Shown one piece after another: positions 61,936 to 64,000 of a DNA stretch of 64,000 bases. The notes under the pieces were generated by a model. The model saw only the letters and a list, made by a program, of their open reading frames with translations. It had not been told where the DNA came from and searched no databases. The position numbers were made by a program, and so were the translations under genes. This DNA comes from Paenibacillus sp. 32O-W (lineage in GTDB: Bacteria > Bacillota > Bacilli > Paenibacillales > NBRC-103111), in assembly GCF_007679495.1 (NCBI RefSeq), contig NZ_VEGP01000002.1:62001-126000 (forward strand). The letters are read 5' to 3'. The stretch's first letter is position 1, and every line of letters begins with the position of its first letter.

Positions 61936-63519
61936 TTACGGAGCTACATTCAAAAATTGAAGATCCGGATTTTTTTCCATGGCGGTGCGAAGCGCATACT
62001 CATTCTCAAACAAAGCCACGTAATTATCCTTCTTGTCCTTGACGAGCTGGGAATTAATCCGGAACTTGCCGGGGTCGATCGAGGGACCGACAAGCCAGCG
62101 GGCGAACTGGAAATTCATTCGCTGCAGCATAACGTCCACTCCATACTCCGCTTTCATCCGGTACTCGAACACCTCGAATTGAAGCTGTCCGACCACGCCC
62201 AGGATCGTGTCTTCGAAGCCGATCGTCCGGAAAACTTGAATGGTTCCTTCCTCTGTCAGCTGATCGATCCCTTTCTGATACTGCTTATGCTTCATGGCAT
62301 TCTTGACGGTTACTTTGCTGAACAGCTCGGGAGAGAACGTAGGCAGCTCGTCATAGACGATTTCGGTGGCCTGACTTAACGAATCTCCGATGCGGAAAAT
62401 TCCCGGATCGTACAGGCCTATAATGTCTCCCGCATAGGCAACGTCTACAATATCCCGGTCCTGGGCCAGAAATTGCTGCGGCTGGGATAGCTTGATCTCC
62501 TTGCCTGCCCTCACATGCTTGACGGACATGCCCCGCTCGAATTTGCCGGAACAGATTCGCAGGAACGCGACGCGATCGCGATGCGCCGGATTCATATTGG
62601 CCTGAATTTTGAACACGAACCCGCTGAACTGCTCCTTCGTCGGTTCAATGCGGCCGGCGGAGCTTTCCCTCGGTTCCGGCTTGGGCGCCAGCTGCAGGAA
62701 ATTCTCCAGGAATGTCTGTACGCCAAAATTGTTAATCGCGCTGCCGAAGAAAACTGGAGTCAGCTCGCCTTGCTTCACCTTCTCCATATCGAACGGATCT
62801 CCCGCGACATCCAGCAGCTCGAGATCTTCACACAGCCTTTCGTACAAATAGTCACCGGCGATTTCTTTAATGGCCGGATCGTCGTACCCGCTGACGGGCT
62901 GCACCTCTATCTTATCGTGATCGTCCCCCTGGAACAGCTCGATACGTGTCTTCTCCCGGTCGTACACCCCGCAGAATTGCTTGCCCGAACCTATCGGCCA
63001 ATTCATCGGATAAGAGCGGATGCCCAGCACCTGCTCCAGCTCTTCCAGCAGGTCGAACGGGTTGCGTCCTTCCCGGTCCAGCTTGTTGATGAAGGTAAAA
63101 ATCGGAATTCCCCGCTGGCGGCAAACCTGAAACAGCTTCTTGGTCTGAACCTCGACCCCCTTGGCCGAATCGATCAGCATGACGGCGCTGTCTGCGGCTG
63201 TCAGGGTGCGGTAGGTATCCTCACTGAAATCTTGGTGGCCGGGGGTATCCAGTATATTCACACGGTTGCCTTTATAATCAAACTGCATGACACTGGAGGT
63301 GACGGAGATTCCCCTCTGCTTCTCGATTTCCATCCAGTCCGAGGTCGCGTGTTTATTCGCTTTCCTTCCCTTAACCGTTCCCGCCAGGCGAATGGCGCCG
63401 CCAAACAGCAGAAGCTTCTCGGTTAGTGTCGTTTTCCCGGCGTCCGGGTGAGAAATAATCGCAAACGTCCTTCTTCTGTCAACCTCCGTTTGCAGCTCTT
63501 GACTTAATTTAGTCGTCAT
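61936..63519 (-). CDS. prfC: peptide chain release factor 3
   Basis: 527 residues. GTPase motifs: SHPDAGKTTLTEKLL (G1), DTPGHQDFSEDTYRTL (G3), FINKLDREG (G4). RF3 removes RF1/RF2 from the ribosome after termination. Length normal. AAAGGGAAT precedes the ATG. Isolated between the regulator and the phosphoesterase genes. Confidence 0.96.
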   Translation of the reverse strand: MTTKLSQELQTEVDRRRTFAIISHPDAGKTTLTEKLLLFGGAIRLAGTVKGRKANKHATSDWMEIEKQRGISVTSSVMQFDYKGNRVNILDTPGHQDFSEDTYRTLTAADSAVMLIDSAKGVEVQTKKLFQVCRQRGIPIFTFINKLDREGRNPFDLLEELEQVLGIRSYPMNWPIGSGKQFCGVYDREKTRIELFQGDDHDKIEVQPVSGYDDPAIKEIAGDYLYERLCEDLELLDVAGDPFDMEKVKQGELTPVFFGSAINNFGVQTFLENFLQLAPKPEPRESSAGRIEPTKEQFSGFVFKIQANMNPAHRDRVAFLRICSGKFERGMSVKHVRAGKEIKLSQPQQFLAQDRDIVDVAYAGDIIGLYDPGIFRIGDSLSQATEIVYDELPTFSPELFSKVTVKNAMKHKQYQKGIDQLTEEGTIQVFRTIGFEDTILGVVGQLQFEVFEYRMKAEYGVDVMLQRMNFQFARWLVGPSIDPGKFRINSQLVKDKKDNYVALFENEYALRTAMEKNPDLQFLNVAP

Positions 63520-63678
63520 ACGGTGCTATTCCCTTTCCATATATAAATTGTCCCGAAAGATAATGACTTGCACATGATGCTATGCATCTCTTGTTTTCTA
63601 TTGCTTGCGTTGTACAAGCTTTCGGATAGTTGAACACAGAAACTATTGCCGCTCTCGCTCTGGAAACACTGGTGATTA

Positions 63679-64000
63679 TTAGGCCCCGCGAGCCAGTTCC
63701 ACGAGCCAATCGGCTTCCGCGATCCAGGTCCCGTCGCTAAATTCACGGCCCTTCAACAAGACCCGGTCTTCATAAACTTCAACATACAGGCCTTGTGCCG
63801 CCTCCGGCCGGGCGTTCTCGTAACGGCGATTCATCACCCGGCTGACCGAGGAATTGTGGAACCAATGGAAGGTTTCCTTAACATAATGGTTCATGCCGTT
63901 AGTAAAATCCTGATGCTGATGACCCGAGAACACGAATACGTTCGGGCAGTCTTTCACAATATCGCGAAATTCGTTGGCGCGAATGAGCCGATGCGAGCCT
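63679..64000 (-). CDS. metallophosphoesterase (C-terminal part, runs off right end)
   Basis: I read the frame open to the right edge: GSHRLIRANEFRDIV precedes VFVFSGHQHQDF, the GHxH metal-binding motif near the end of calcineurin-like phosphoesterases. The last ~60 residues are a small beta-rich domain (GLYVEVYEDRVLLKGREFS). The N-terminal motifs (DxH, GDxxD, GNHE) lie outside. Substrate unknown. Confidence 0.8.
   Translation of the reverse strand, partial: GSHRLIRANEFRDIVKDCPNVFVFSGHQHQDFTNGMNHYVKETFHWFHNSSVSRVMNRRYENARPEAAQGLYVEVYEDRVLLKGREFSDGTWIAEADWLVELARGA

Noticed and set aside
1-64000. tRNA, rRNA, insertion sequence or prophage genes
   Set aside because: I looked for tRNA cloverleaf ends, transposase and integrase motifs and found none.

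Overview
The window comes from an endospore-forming Firmicute, most likely Paenibacillus or a close Paenibacillaceae relative. The evidence is a dense scatter of sporulation and germination genes (cwlJ-gerQ, an alpha/beta-type SASP, sspI, yunB, ylbJ, a YjcZ-like micropeptide, a CotSA-like glycosyltransferase with a YheC/YheD protein), a Trp T-box in front of trpS, ladder-like Shine-Dalgarno sequences with frequent TTG/GTG starts, and two CUT1 sugar importers with YesL- and YesS-like partners. I see no rRNA, tRNA, prophage, complete insertion sequence or CRISPR array. Both ends cut a gene: a membrane transglutaminase-like protein on the left and a metallophosphoesterase on the right, both on the minus strand.

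Layout. 0-7 kb: transglutaminase-like gene, small membrane proteins, an MFS transporter, a DUF6348-like gene, a YjcZ-type micropeptide and a coupled Gfo/Idh/MocA-ThuA pair. 7-10 kb: TOPRIM protein, AEC-type permease, SCO protein and heme O synthase (cytochrome oxidase assembly). 10-17 kb: cwlJ-gerQ germination pair, a heterodimeric BmrC/BmrD-type ABC exporter, a YfhP-like membrane protein. 17-22 kb: a complete CUT1 importer (binding lipoprotein, two permeases, MsmX/UgpC-type ATPase) followed by a YesL-like protein. 22-33 kb: trpS with T-box, aldose epimerase, SASP, yycC, 5TM-GGDEF protein, truncated globin, ylbJ, NAD kinase, yutD, lipA and an FMN reductase.

33-42 kb is the most unusual part. 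It holds a larE-larB-larC1 operon for the nickel-pincer nucleotide (NPN) cofactor. LarC1 ends in about 158 residues of which about 100 are histidine, arranged as ten near-identical 15-residue repeats. The LarC2 half is a separate gene 4.7 kb away on the opposite strand, heading an apparent operon with a 1042-residue GNAT-containing fusion protein and an amidohydrolase. No lactate racemase (larA) is visible.

42-52 kb: yunB, a second MFS transporter related to the first, a MarR regulator divergent from two unknown membrane proteins with a clear promoter/operator, a SpoU-type RNA methyltransferase, a Ktr/Trk gating subunit, sspI, an MtnX-like phosphatase and a coat-type glycosyltransferase pair. 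52-56 kb: tatA-tatC directly downstream of a Tat-signal gluconate-dehydrogenase-gamma-like subunit and a GMC flavoprotein, apparently a self-contained exported dehydrogenase unit. 55-62 kb: a second CUT1 importer without its own ATPase, plus its YesS-like AraC regulator. 62-64 kb: prfC and the partial phosphoesterase.

Non-coding structure includes three copies of a ~95-bp two-hairpin dispersed repeat (20.7, 28.2 and 31.9 kb), two intergenic sites with ~50-bp-periodic AAAG(A)CCTGCA motifs (37.1 and 51.8 kb), two copies of a GC-rich CAACGC hairpin (37.3 and 48.6 kb), and many intrinsic terminators.
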